DNA of 64,000 nt from assembly GCA_903995115.1 (NCBI GenBank), contig LR877167.1, forward strand, positions 62,001 through 126,000, written 5' to 3'. The notes below the pieces were generated by a model. That model saw nothing but the letters and a program-made list of their open reading frames with translations, made no database searches and had not been told where the DNA came from. The stretch is from Angomonas deanei (Eukaryota > Euglenozoa > Kinetoplastea > Trypanosomatida > Trypanosomatidae). The translations under genes and the position numbers were made by a program. Of the stretch, positions 1 to 9,094 are shown one piece after another (within the stretch, counting starts at the first letter, position 1; every line of letters starts with the position of its first letter).

Positions 1-1649
1 TTGCGGACGTTACTGACGGGGTCTCGGAGTAGGGCGCGTATGACACGGACGAAGGGGGTGAACTCCTCTGGAGAGAGGACGCCACTAAAGTACTTCATCG
101 TCAGCACGGCGCAGTCCCGCAGCCGCCAGTTGCCGGCGTCGCTCATGCTCAGCAAGTGTTCCATCAAGACGCTGAGCACGTCGGTCGTTTTTCTACCCTT
201 GGTCTCATTTTTGCTACGGGTCTTCAGCAGCGCTAGCACGTTCTGCAAACTCTTAATCGCGCTGATCTGCACCGAAAACACGGCATCCTGCATGAGATTG
301 ACAATCGTCAAGCAAACCGAGTCGACGGTCTGTTCATTGTCGCTCAGCACTAGGGAAGAAAAGTTCTGCACCGCGCTCCGCCGCACGTGGGGGTCCTCAT
401 CCTGCGCCAGCTGTAGCGCAATGGAGACACACTCCTTCTCTACCGTACTGCTGGGGAGTTTCTCTACTAGCAAGTCAATCTGACGGGCGGTGGCCGCGCG
501 TATTTCGGGCTCCTCGTCCTGGGCTAAGGCGGAGAGGGTGGGGATGAGACTTTCGGCGTGGGAGAGGAAGGAGACGAAGCGACCGAGGTTGCTGGCGGCG
601 GTGTACCGCACACGCCAGCTGGGGTCCCGGCAGGCCTCCACCACGCTCTGCTGCAAGTACTTCGCGGTCGCCTCCGGTCCAACGAGGGCGGCGAGGTTGA
701 CGATTTCCTCCACTAGCATGAACCGCACGGTGTCGCTGAGGTCATCGGTGGCGAACTCCTTGACGAGGGGGAGCGGCATCACCACCCAATGCACCCGGTG
801 GACGAGTGCCGCCTCGATCCACTGATGCAGCGCACGCACCGCGGCCTGACGGACGAGGGTGCTCTGATCGCGGCTACACTCTATAAAGTAGCTGAACCAC
901 TCATTGATGCTAAGTCCGCTCGCCTTCACGACGGCTGGCCGGGCGGCAAGGACGCCCAGCAGACCGGCGGCGACTGTCCTCGGGGTGACCCAGAAAGACG
1001 CCCGCATGGAGGACACAAACGGCAGGAACAGATCAATCACCACTTCATCGGACAGCAAAAGAAGAATGTGCTGCAAGGCGATGGTAATGTCGCGCACCAC
1101 GTCGTGCTCCGCGGTGCAGCAGAGCTCCATGATGAGACCCATAAAGTAAGATACGGTCTCCGTCGTGCACTCCATGTGGGAGAGAACCGTCGGTAACACG
1201 GCCGCGATGCTAGCGGCACAGTTGCCGAAGGATTCACTAAAGTCGTCGCACTCCAGCACCGTCAGTAAGGCCGGCAGCAGACCGTCTATAATCTTCCTGG
1301 TCGACATCTTGGGCGCCAGGTCGGCACAGTATTGGGTCACGAACAGGCGCCTTTCCTCCGTGGTGGAGAAGTCACACAGGAACTGATCCGGTGGACTTAA
1401 CTTATCCAACTCTAAAATGTGCTCTGGTGCGGTCATGGTTTGCTCCAGGAAGGATTCCTCCTCGCTGTCCTGCCTGGGACTGAGGGTGAAGGCCGGGTTG
1501 AGCGAGCGGCGGGGGTTGCTGCCACTGCTCGTGCTGCCGGCGGAGTGGTCCGCTGGGGAGTACTCAAAGCTGTCGTGGCGCTCGTCTACTGGGCGCTTCT
1601 CAGGGAGGTACGAGGCGCTGCCCTCGGGGCTTGGACTAGGGCTGGACAT
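1..1649 (-). CDS. PP2A scaffold subunit A (PR65-like), 3' end outside window
   Basis: Translated on the minus strand from the ATG at 1649-1647, this frame stays open for 549 residues to the window edge. It is an all-helical HEAT-repeat protein; the clearest repeat reads DPSWRVRYTAASNLGRF, and DEEPEIRAATARQ and DEDPHVRRSAVQ follow at about 39-residue spacing. The first ~90 residues are Ser/Pro/Glu-rich and lack repeats, an N-terminal extension compared with animal PR65. Known role of the family: the scaffold that joins the PP2A catalytic C subunit to a regulatory B subunit. It is the last minus-strand gene seen, 227 bp beyond the calmodulin-like gene. Alternative: another HEAT-repeat protein, but the W-R-V-R-Y repeat is typical of PR65. 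The C-terminus, which binds the catalytic subunit, is outside the window, so that function cannot be checked here. Confidence 0.8.
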   Translation of the reverse strand, partial: MSSPSPSPEGSASYLPEKRPVDERHDSFEYSPADHSAGSTSSGSNPRRSLNPAFTLSPRQDSEEESFLEQTMTAPEHILELDKLSPPDQFLCDFSTTEERRLFVTQYCADLAPKMSTRKIIDGLLPALLTVLECDDFSESFGNCAASIAAVLPTVLSHMECTTETVSYFMGLIMELCCTAEHDVVRDITIALQHILLLLSDEVVIDLFLPFVSSMRASFWVTPRTVAAGLLGVLAARPAVVKASGLSINEWFSYFIECSRDQSTLVRQAAVRALHQWIEAALVHRVHWVVMPLPLVKEFATDDLSDTVRFMLVEEIVNLAALVGPEATAKYLQQSVVEACRDPSWRVRYTAASNLGRFVSFLSHAESLIPTLSALAQDEEPEIRAATARQIDLLVEKLPSSTVEKECVSIALQLAQDEDPHVRRSAVQNFSSLVLSDNEQTVDSVCLTIVNLMQDAVFSVQISAIKSLQNVLALLKTRSKNETKGRKTTDVLSVLMEHLLSMSDAGNWRLRDCAVLTMKYFSGVLSPEEFTPFVRVIRALLRDPVSNVR

Positions 1650-1876
1650 CACCAATGATCGGGAACTAATGTATTCTCTCTCTGTGAGAGTGCTATGATG
1701 AATGTATATTTATATTATCAATCTCGTTAAAATGGTGGTGGAGAGAACATAAAGTTATCGAGCGAAAACACGGTACAGTAGAATGTTAAAATAAAAAAAA
1801 AAAAAACTCTGTATAGTCTTGTGTATTTCTTTTACAAGTACATTCTTATAGATAGTATCATTCAGTTTGTTTGTTC

Positions 1877-2359
1877 CTACTCGGTGGTGTTATTCGTCAG
1901 CTGCCGCTCCAGTTCCTGAATCTCCGGCGTCACGGTGAATACCGGCTCCACCAGAAATGCCGTCATCGCCTCAATATCCACCCAACCATCCCCGGAGGAG
2001 GGACAGCTGTAGAGGATCTGCTTCACGTCTGCCTCGGGGATCTTCTCCCCTAGCGTGGAGAGCAAACTAACTAATTCACTGAGTTTTAACTTGCCGCTGC
2101 CATTTGCGTCAAATGCATTCAACGCGGTTCGCAAGTCCTCCTCCGTCGGCCCCTTGTAGGGCTGCTCCATCAGGTGCACGAACTGCTCAAAGGTGATGGG
2201 CTCGCCTAAGGATTTGAATAAGTCTCTGAACTCCGCCTCGGTGTGGCGGTGGCCGAGGCTGCGCATAATGTGCTTCACATCCACCTGCGGCAGCGCCCCG
2301 GATTGGTTGGTGTCAAAAACCCCCCACATGGTGACCCAGTCCTCATTCACGTGGGACAT
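1877..2359 (-). CDS. Calmodulin-like EF-hand protein
   Basis: A complete 160-residue protein with the calmodulin/centrin layout of four helix-loop-helix units. Loop 1 (DTNQSGALPQVD) and loop 3 (DANGSGKLKLSE) keep acidic or polar side chains at positions 1, 3, 5 and 12 and glycine at 6, so they could bind calcium. The second unit has lost its loop (GEPITFEQF) and the fourth (SSGDGWVDIEAM) is degenerate. The C-terminus carries a 20-residue tail after the last hand. In this family such proteins act as calcium sensors or as light chains of cytoskeletal and axonemal complexes; which applies here is not shown. Centrin or a calmodulin-related flagellar protein are equally possible. The frame is intact. 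Confidence 0.85.
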   Translation of the reverse strand: MSHVNEDWVTMWGVFDTNQSGALPQVDVKHIMRSLGHRHTEAEFRDLFKSLGEPITFEQFVHLMEQPYKGPTEEDLRTALNAFDANGSGKLKLSELVSLLSTLGEKIPEADVKQILYSCPSSGDGWVDIEAMTAFLVEPVFTVTPEIQELERQLTNNTTE

Positions 2360-2982
2360 GTTTTAAAAAAAAAAGGTATATTATCGGATAGGGGTACGAC
2401 TCTATTCTAACTGTGATTTGAGATAATAATAAACAAAAAGAATTATGGGAGAGGAAGAAAAGAATGAAAAGGCAGTCGAGGGTAATAAAAATACCATGCG
2501 GATGTATTACAAAAATAGAAGGAAAAAAAAAATATGATAGTAGTAGTGGCAAAAAGTGGATAAAGTGGGAAAAAAAAAGGTTGAAAAACTAATGGAAATA
2601 AGGTAATATATATAGGGGCATACTCTAATGTGTCTTGCGACTTTGTTTTCTTTTATTATTGTTGTTGTTGTTAAAATACCAACATGTTGGAGCTCCTGAA
2701 TTCTTTTTTCATATATATTGAAAACACCCAAAAACGCACGCGTACACGGAAAAAGAGAGAATGAATTGATAATGGTAAAACGCGGGTGAGGGGCAAAAAG
2801 ACAGGAAATGGAGATGCTTCATTTCTTTCTTCACTGACTCTGGACCGTATTTCACCTCAATGGTTTTTGTGTTTTTTTTATTTCTCCCATACTTGCCTTT
2901 TTTTTTTTTTTTTTTGATTAGCGACTGCAACAAAAGTACAACTATATTGTAAAGCATATCAAAGCAAAAAAAAAAAAAATCG
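2360..2982. other. AT-rich intergenic region, no gene seen
   Basis: Contains A and T tracts, including a T17 run near 2899-2915 and A13 at 2967-2979. On the minus strand it would hold the 3'UTR of the PP2C gene and the 5' leader of the calmodulin-like gene. Short open frames here have a low-complexity Phe/Lys/Ile composition and no domain. Confidence 0.7.
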
Positions 2983-4721
2983 CTACAAAAGGAGAGTGAG
3001 GTTCAAGGAGAGATTATCGCCGCCGAGGAAGTTTCCGTTCGGTTTGCTGATAGGAGCGATGGCATGACGCAGTGTGACCTGGATCACCTCCTTCAGTGCC
3101 TCCTCCACCTGCCGCCACCACACTTGACTATTGTTTTCCCGCATGTAGGTGTCCTTGAGCAATGGCTGCAGGGCGTCGTCGGCACGCTGGGCAATGTGGA
3201 CGACAGACTGTCGCTCCCAAATACCGTCGCAGCCGACCACCAGCAGATCGTAGCTGATGGCCTCCTCCTCATTCTCCGGCGGCGGGGGGATCGCCCCTCG
3301 CTGGTACACGTGTACCTCCGGCACGTTGCTCACCACTAGCGGTGACACAAACTCTTCTTTACCTAGCTCAATCTTACCAAGCTGCTCGATACGCAGTGGG
3401 GCGTCAATCGCCTCCATCTTGTTCTTGAGAGGGCAGGACGGGAGAAAAGGGGTGTTACCGTACTTGAGGTCAAAGTCGCCGAAGGAGCGGGTGACGGAGA
3501 GCACCCCCTGCACCTTCGCATTCCGCGCGGTCGTGCGCACCGCCTCGTCGAGGGCGCTGGGGTCACTAAAGTTGGGTTCGATCTCCTCCATCGCGACGGC
3601 GGCGCGGTAGAACACGGAGGGGCCGAAGAGATACAGCAGGCGGCGCACCTCCAGCGTGTTGGTCGCCCGGTGCACGTTGCAGATACGGGTGATGGACAGA
3701 CCGGTGGGAATCATGACGAGGTCCGATAACGTCCGGAAAGTAGGGGGAAACCCGTAAAAGTCACTCACCCTGTCGTCGTCCTGCGCGGTGCGGGGGTGGT
3801 CCGGCCGGCGCTCCACGAGGTACGCCTCGCAGTCCCCCAGTCCGGCGACGGTGAGGGTCTGACTCTCTACAATGATGGCGAGCGCGGTGGTGCCGGAGCT
3901 GTCCTTGATGGAGCACCGCCTGCTGCTCACCCGTCCTCGCTCATCTTCACCTCCACCTTTATCTCCGCCACCTCGGTGACGCTTCCGTTTTCTATTGGTA
4001 TGTCCTCGTCTAGTTTTACGACATCGTCGTCCGGCTCGGGGCCCATAATGGTGAAACCACCCGACGTCGACAGGCGCCGCTGTTTGCTAAAGTCTGCCTC
4101 CAGATAGGAGCTATGCGAGTACGACCGGCGGGAGCGGTTCTCGGGGTACTTGGGGGAGGTGCACTTGAAGTCATCCCCAAAGTCAAACGGCGGGTCTAAC
4201 ACATCGGTGAGTTGAATCCCCTTCGCGTGGGTCTCCTGCTCCTTGTACAGCTCGCGGTCAATCTCGTAGAAGGACTGCACAATGTGCTTGTACCGGTCCT
4301 GAAACTCCTTCTCGGTGCGCTTCACCGCCTTGTGCTTGGGTTTCTTCCGGGGCGCGAGGGTAAAGGGGGTGCTCTGGACCGCTCTGATAATCCGTTGCGG
4401 TAACTTTTTACTAACGAACTGCGCCGCCTGCGACCCGCGGTGACCGTCGAACAGGACGGTGACACAAATTCCGCTATTGTTCTGCCGACCCGACACGGAC
4501 ACCTGTTCATCCTCCATCTCCTTCCGCCACCCCTGGCACCAGCCACCGACTGAGATACAGTTGGGGGTAGAGACCCCTTCCCCGATGCACTGAATGGTCG
4601 TATCGACGAAGGAGACCTCCTCCGAGGCGCGGTGCAGCACACGGGACTCTAAAAACTGTTCTTTGGTGCCGAAGCGAACGGTGCCGCCGCGTGGTCGGCT
4701 CCTCAAGGTACTGCTACTCAT
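2983..4721 (-). CDS. PP2C-family Ser/Thr phosphatase, frame interrupted once
   Basis: Two overlapping minus-strand frames together make one PPM/PP2C phosphatase of about 580 residues. The first part (start 4721) holds the GWRKEMEDEQ motif and FDGHRGSQAA, a variant of the usual DGHGG. The second holds SGTTALAIIV, GLGDCEAYLVER, VTRSFGDFDLKYG, VVGCDGIWE and the terminal GGDNLSLNLT. The acidic residues that bind the two metal ions in this family (in MED, DGH, CDG and GDN) are all present, so the enzyme should be active if made in one piece. A long acidic insert separates the halves. The break lies at the CCC at 3930-3932 (GGG in sense); one more G would restore the frame. Initiation of the second frame alone would give a phosphatase lacking its first metal ligands. 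Confidence 0.85.
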
Positions 4722-5273
4722 TTACTATATTTTTTTCTTTTTTTTTTTTTTGTATTTTATTTTGTTTCTCTGTGCTATTCGCTACGGACAAGTATATAAA
4801 TAAATTTTTTTTTTCGCGACACGCACAGTCACAGAAGAACACAAAACAAAACAAAAATGACTTTCTAGTCCCAAATTACGCCAACGACAACAAAAAAACA
4901 ACAAATACAAAATTGTCAGGATGAAATAATAATAAAAAAACGGAAAACGGGATACAGTTATCAACGGAGAACTCTAACAAAGGTTGATATTAAAAATAAT
5001 AATGGGAAAAAAAAAAAACGTGGTCGGAAGAATACAAATAACTATGTGTATTTTTTTACCTTTTCACGAACAACGATATGAACACTCAAAAGTAAAAAAA
5101 TAAAAAATGGAACTACGGGTGGATTCTTCTTTCGAAAAGGAAGGGAGAGAAAAGAGGGGAATCAATGTGGAGCGAAACTAAGACGTAAAACACGTGAACG
5201 TGCATATAAAAAAGAAAAAAAAAAGATAGTTTATCAAAATGAAAAAAGAAACGAAAAAAGGAATCATATTGTT
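4722..5273. other. Intergenic region between PP2C and P1 genes
   Basis: AT-rich, with T tracts at 4738-4751 and several A runs. Presumed 5' leader of the PP2C gene and 3'UTR of the downstream copy of the P1 gene on the minus strand. No RNA gene or coding frame recognised. Confidence 0.65.
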
Positions 5274-5600
5274 TTAGTCGAACAGACCGAAGCCCATGTC
5301 GTCATCACCCTCCTCCTCGGCGGGCTTCTCCTCCTTCTTGGCGGCAGCGGGGGCGGCACCTCCGGCAGCAGCGGCAGGAGCAGCACCACCAGCGGCGGGA
5401 GCGGCGCCTCCGAAGGAGATGTTGTCAAGGACCTCAGACACCTTCACGGTGGCGAGGGCGCTGGCGAAGGCGGCGGCCATACCGCTGCTGACGTCAACGC
5501 CGGCGGCCTTGGTCACGGCAAGGATGCTGGCGGCGTCGTTCTTCTGCTGCTCGCTGAGGATCAGGGCAGCGTAGGTGCAAGCTAACTGCTGGGTGGACAT
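5274..5600 (-). CDS. 60S acidic ribosomal protein P1, copy 1
   Basis: Complete 108-residue P1 stalk protein. It starts [15 protein letters not shown], has an Ala/Pro/Gly-rich hinge, and ends in the universal stalk peptide [11 protein letters not shown]1/P2 dimers bind uL10 and recruit elongation factors to the large subunit. The start at 5600 is chosen over upstream in-frame codons because it matches the family N-terminus, matches the neighbouring copy and lies 17 nt after a pyrimidine-tract AG. The protein is identical to the copy at 5777-6103. I count only three synonymous differences in the coding sequence, while the flanking sequences are unrelated. Tandem duplication of highly expressed genes is usual in kinetoplastids. 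Confidence 0.95.
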   Translation of the reverse strand: MSTQQLACTYAALILSEQQKNDAASILAVTKAAGVDVSSGMAAAFASALATVKVSEVLDNISFGGAAPAAGGAAPAAAAGGAAPAAAKKEEKPAEEEGDDDMGFGLFD

Positions 5601-5616
5601 GACGTAATTGTCAAAA

Positions 5617-5655
5617 CTAGTAGTAAGAAAGAACGGGAGAAAAGTAATAGGTAGG
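5617..5655 (-). promoter_or_regulatory. Probable trans-splice acceptor of P1 copy 1
   Basis: In the minus-strand sense, a pyrimidine-rich stretch (TTTTCTCCCGTTCTTTCTT) is followed by TACTACTAG, with AG at 5618-5617, 17 nt before the ATG. It fits the kinetoplastid 3' splice-acceptor layout. Inferred from sequence only. Confidence 0.6.
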
Positions 5656-5776
5656 AATGAACGGCAACGAACGCAAACAATGAAAGAAGCGCAGGGCGAC
5701 CCCACACAAAAGCACAACACAGTACACATTTTAGGTAAAGAAAAAGAAAAATAAGAAAAGAATTGAGAGTTGTTTT

Positions 5777-6103
5777 TTAGTCAAACAGACCGAAGCCCAT
5801 GTCATCATCACCCTCCTCCTCGGCGGGCTTCTCCTCCTTCTTGGCGGCAGCGGGGGCGGCACCTCCGGCAGCAGCGGCAGGAGCAGCACCACCAGCGGCG
5901 GGAGCGGCACCTCCGAAGGAGATGTTGTCAAGGACCTCAGACACCTTCACGGTGGCGAGGGCGCTGGCGAAGGCGGCGGCCATACCGCTGCTGACGTCAA
6001 CACCGGCGGCCTTGGTCACGGCAAGGATGCTGGCGGCGTCGTTCTTCTGCTGCTCGCTGAGGATCAGGGCAGCGTAGGTGCAAGCTAACTGCTGGGTGGA
6101 CAT
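5777..6103 (-). CDS. 60S acidic ribosomal protein P1, copy 2
   Basis: Second complete P1 gene, 108 residues, identical in protein to the copy at 5274-5600, with the same Ala-rich hinge and [10 protein letters not shown] tail. The two coding regions are about 180 bp apart and differ only at a few synonymous sites, whereas leaders and trailers do not align. That implies recent duplication or continuing gene conversion limited to the coding part. Its leader ends CACCGCAG plus 11 nt before the ATG, a good splice acceptor. It lies between uS3 and copy 1, in a run of translation genes with strong codon bias. Confidence 0.95.
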   Translation of the reverse strand: MSTQQLACTYAALILSEQQKNDAASILAVTKAAGVDVSSGMAAAFASALATVKVSEVLDNISFGGAAPAAGGAAPAAAAGGAAPAAAKKEEKPAEEEGDDDMGFGLFD

Positions 6104-6113
6104 CTATAAAACT

Positions 6114-6146
6114 CTGCGGTGAAGAAAAAGGAAAAAGAGAGGAAGT
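6114..6146 (-). promoter_or_regulatory. Probable trans-splice acceptor of P1 copy 2
   Basis: Minus-strand sense: a CT-rich tract (TTCCTCTCTTTTTCC and on) ends in CACCGCAG with AG at 6115-6114, 11 nt upstream of the ATG at 6103. Inference from motif only. Confidence 0.6.
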
Positions 6147-6285
6147 ACGTTAACTTTTTCGCACGTAATAAACAGCAGCGCTTCCAACAAGTAATGACAC
6201 AAGTGAAGAAATAATACTAAAGATTTGTTTTAGAAATGAAAAATGATTTCAGAAAAGAAAGAAAATGAAAGAACTCTCATTGTGG

Positions 6286-6942
6286 TTAGGCCTGGGCCTC
6301 GACAGTCTTGGGCTCGATGACGGTGATGACATCGGGGAGCTCCTGGCCCGGACCGCCCTCAGCGGCGCTGGACGGAAGCATGATCTTGACCTTGCAGCCA
6401 ATCACGCCAGCACGAAGGTAGCAGTGACGGGCGGCGCTGTCGACGAAGGTCTTGTGGGCAGTACCGGACTTGATCATGTAGCCATCGCGGAAGGTCATGC
6501 TCTTGGCACGCTGACCCTTGATCTTACCACCAACGGTCACCTCGCAACCCTTGGCACCGCTCTCCATCACGTAGCGGATGATGCCCATGGCGGCACGGCG
6601 CACCTGGAGGTTGCTGAGGAGCTTGAAGCGGAGGGACTCCACCTGAGCCATGGCGGACAGACCGCGCTTCTCCACACGGTCGGTGAAGAGCTGGAGCTTG
6701 CCGGGCTTGTAGTGGAAGCGCTGCTCGATGCAGGCCGTGAGCTCACGGATGCGGCGGGCGTTGTCGCCAATCACCTCGCGGGTCTTGGTGCAGCGGATGA
6801 CGATCTCCGTGCGGACAGGGGTCTTGCGGTGCTCCACACCGGCGAAGCCCTCCTCGGCGAGCTCGCGCTTGAGGAACTCAAAAAGCTCGGCGTAGAAGAC
6901 ACCGTCGCGGATGATTTGACGCTTCTTAGATAACTTACCCAT
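6286..6942 (-). CDS. RPS3: 40S ribosomal protein uS3 (RPS3)
   Basis: Complete 218-residue uS3. It begins [20 protein letters not shown] and contains the KH-domain segment and the [12 protein letters not shown] and GAKGCEV motifs typical of eukaryotic RPS3. It sits at the mRNA entry channel of the small subunit. The start at 6942 is chosen because it matches the family and is 10 nt after a very clear pyrimidine-tract AG; an in-frame extension upstream is low complexity. The C-terminal tail is shorter than in animals (about 243 residues). The antisense strand is also open for over 200 codons, a by-product of GC-biased codons. Neighbours are the P1 pair and a pseudouridine synthase. Confidence 0.96.
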   Translation of the reverse strand: MGKLSKKRQIIRDGVFYAELFEFLKRELAEEGFAGVEHRKTPVRTEIVIRCTKTREVIGDNARRIRELTACIEQRFHYKPGKLQLFTDRVEKRGLSAMAQVESLRFKLLSNLQVRRAAMGIIRYVMESGAKGCEVTVGGKIKGQRAKSMTFRDGYMIKSGTAHKTFVDSAARHCYLRAGVIGCKVKIMLPSSAAEGGPGQELPDVITVIEPKTVEAQA

Positions 6943-6952
6943 CTGAAGAGTT

Positions 6953-6998
6953 CTATTAGGGGAAATAAAAAAAGAGAGGAAGAGAGAGAGAGAGAGTA
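6953..6998 (-). promoter_or_regulatory. Polypyrimidine tract and splice acceptor of RPS3
   Basis: In sense orientation a pure CT stretch (ACTCTCTCTCTCTCTCTTCC) runs into CCCCTAATAG, with AG at 6954-6953, 10 nt before the ATG. This is the clearest trans-splicing signal in the left arm. Confidence 0.7.
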
Positions 6999-7094
6999 TG
7001 TTCAAAAATAAAAAAGGGAAATCCAAAAGCGGTCTATTTAACGCACATGGCAAAGAAAAAAGAAAAACTTAAGGAGGGCAACAGAACGGTCGCC

Positions 7095-8894
7095 CTATTC
7101 CGCCCATGTGGGCACGGCGGACTGAAAGGTCATTTGTTTCTCTGCCGATATCGACAGCGCATAGCGGTGGGCACAGAGGTAGATTCTTTCCGGGCACACA
7201 CAGCTCTTGTGCCCTATCCCCACCTCCGAGTACTCCCCCTTCCACTTCTCCAGCAGCGCCGCACTGGACGACGGTGGCTCCCCGACACTCGCCGACCGAC
7301 TTAACGAAATGTACTTTGTATCCTGCACGATGGGATGCCCTAGAGAGGAGAGGTGCACCCGCAGCTGATGGGTGCGGCCAGTGAACAGCCTGCACCGCAG
7401 GAGACTACACTGGCTGGTCGCGTCATATCGGAGGAGGTAGAACACGCCGCTGGCCGTGCGCAGGGAGTCGAGGAAACTGTCCTCCGTTACGGGTGGTTTC
7501 CCCTTTGTTAGTTGTCTCATCTTTTCATGTTTTTCCTGCCGATCTAACCCACTATCGGTACCAACAGGCACAGTGGCCGTCTTCTGGAGAAACCGCTCTG
7601 TCTCCTCCGCGGTGGGGGACCAGTAGACGCTAATGTGATAACTTAAACAGCCGATGGGCCGGTCGACCAGCAATCCCCCATCCTCCTGTAACGTACAGTG
7701 GTGTTGCTGCTGGAGGGAGGCAGGGTCGAACTTGCCGTGCACGAGCGTCAAGTACTCTTTCGCGCTGCTACCCTCCTCCGCGTCTTCCTCCTCCTTGTTC
7801 GCAAACAGTGTAGTGATGACACGAGCGGAGTCGCTGTCTAGGGCGAATAGCAGCACCCCTTCCGTTACAATATCCAGTCGATGGGTCACAAACAACCGCA
7901 GACGGGTGTCCGCGGCGGTATCACCAGGTCGTGGTCGCTTTTTCCGCTTGTCTACCGCGGTGTCTCCCTCCGTCTTCACTCGCTCCAAGTATTGCTGAAG
8001 TACCGCCCACTCGGACTCCCTCAGTCCGTTCCTTCCGTCTGGCGAAAGGTGGACCCGGATCAGCTCAAACGCATGCACCTTGTGCACAATCGCCACATAC
8101 GATGCCCCGCCGCTCGACGTCCGTCGCTCGTGGTGGTAGTAGATGCGATCGTCCCCGCCGAAGACGTCCTCCAGAATGGACGTCACGGAGTTCTTGCGGT
8201 ATGAGCCGGAAGGGTGCACGGGCATGCCAGCGGGTTTGTGCACCGCCATGTAATGCAGTGGGTCCCCGCCGTCCGTCACCGGTCTGTACTCTAGCACATG
8301 GATGGGCTCCTCCGCAAAGATGCGGCCCTCCCGCCGCCACACACGATGGTGGATGGTATCCTTCTGCCGTAAGAGGAGCGCGGGGGTAAACAAGGTGGGC
8401 AGCGCCGCCTCCAGCTCCTCCTGTGTGACACGCGTCACCAACCAGTCCTTCACACTGGACCAGTCGGACTCCTTCCCGCTGTCGCCGCCGCCGGTCTGGT
8501 GCGCCCAGTAAGCGGTGAGTTGCCTCTGATACGTCATCCCAGCTTCTTTGCACTCTGCTTCCCTCTTCTCCAACCACAGCACGCCCCGCTGGAGCTCCTC
8601 CACGTAGGCGGGCAGGTTGACCCGGGGATCACTACTCACGGAGGCCACACTGTTATCGGTGGTGGAGGTCGTGGGAGGTATGTAGGCGAACTCCTTCACA
8701 AACAGAGCTAACAAGGACAGTCCCAGCCACCGTCCCTTCACGCTAGCGGTAAACACAAAACTGTAGGGGGCGACGGCCAGAAACTCTGTTTTGGTGGAGC
8801 TGTTGGTGTGTGCACAAGTGGGGGAACACGGATCGGCCGTGACGTAGCGATCCCCTTCGGTAGGGGAGGTAGATAAGTTTGGTGTAGTCGTCAT
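7095..8894 (-). CDS. RluA-family pseudouridine synthase
   Basis: Complete 599-residue protein with an intact pseudouridine synthase fold. Visible motifs in order: HKPAGMPVHPSGSY (about 219), the catalytic THRLDIVTEGVLLFALD with the nucleophilic Asp at about 341, and GRTHQLRVHLSSLGHPIVQD near 520-540, the family motif III. The enzyme isomerises uridine to pseudouridine in RNA. The ~200 residues before the domain have no clear motif, unlike single-domain bacterial RluA, and a charged insert (KKRPRPGDTAADT) precedes the catalytic motif. The target RNA (rRNA, tRNA or mitochondrial RNA) cannot be read from the sequence. No frame problem is seen. It lies upstream of RPS3 in the same transcription direction, compatible with but not proof of a ribosomal RNA role. 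Confidence 0.9.
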   Translation of the reverse strand: MTTTPNLSTSPTEGDRYVTADPCSPTCAHTNSSTKTEFLAVAPYSFVFTASVKGRWLGLSLLALFVKEFAYIPPTTSTTDNSVASVSSDPRVNLPAYVEELQRGVLWLEKREAECKEAGMTYQRQLTAYWAHQTGGGDSGKESDWSSVKDWLVTRVTQEELEAALPTLFTPALLLRQKDTIHHRVWRREGRIFAEEPIHVLEYRPVTDGGDPLHYMAVHKPAGMPVHPSGSYRKNSVTSILEDVFGGDDRIYYHHERRTSSGGASYVAIVHKVHAFELIRVHLSPDGRNGLRESEWAVLQQYLERVKTEGDTAVDKRKKRPRPGDTAADTRLRLFVTHRLDIVTEGVLLFALDSDSARVITTLFANKEEEDAEEGSSAKEYLTLVHGKFDPASLQQQHHCTLQEDGGLLVDRPIGCLSYHISVYWSPTAEETERFLQKTATVPVGTDSGLDRQEKHEKMRQLTKGKPPVTEDSFLDSLRTASGVFYLLRYDATSQCSLLRCRLFTGRTHQLRVHLSSLGHPIVQDTKYISLSRSASVGEPPSSSAALLEKWKGEYSEVGIGHKSCVCPERIYLCAHRYALSISAEKQMTFQSAVPTWAE

Positions 8895-9094
8895 ATATGT
8901 GTCGATTCTAAATGAAGTATAACGGACAGTTGTAAAACATTCTGTAGACTAGGGGGAAAGGAAAAGGAAAAGGTGGTATGCCGTTTAGTGGGAATTTCCC
9001 TAAATGCACAGCGGCATACTACAGTCCGTTCTTGATTGTATCGGAATAGCAAAATAGTATACACGGCAGCAGAAAAAGACTTCCCAAACGTTCC

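Noticed and set aside
1-1698. Long plus-strand open frames at the left end (for example 1-483 and 490-825)
   Set aside because: They are antisense to the PR65 gene, which gives a 549-residue HEAT-repeat protein on the minus strand; the plus frames have no domain pattern.
2343-2957. Three minus-strand frames of 69-82 codons in a spacer
   Set aside because: Phe/Lys/Ile/Tyr low-complexity translation of A/T tracts, no motif, not positioned after a convincing splice acceptor.
6265-6933. 222-codon plus-strand open frame
   Set aside because: Exact antisense of RPS3, produced by its GC-biased codons. A similar 194-codon antisense frame over uL13 (15962-16546) was rejected for the same reason.
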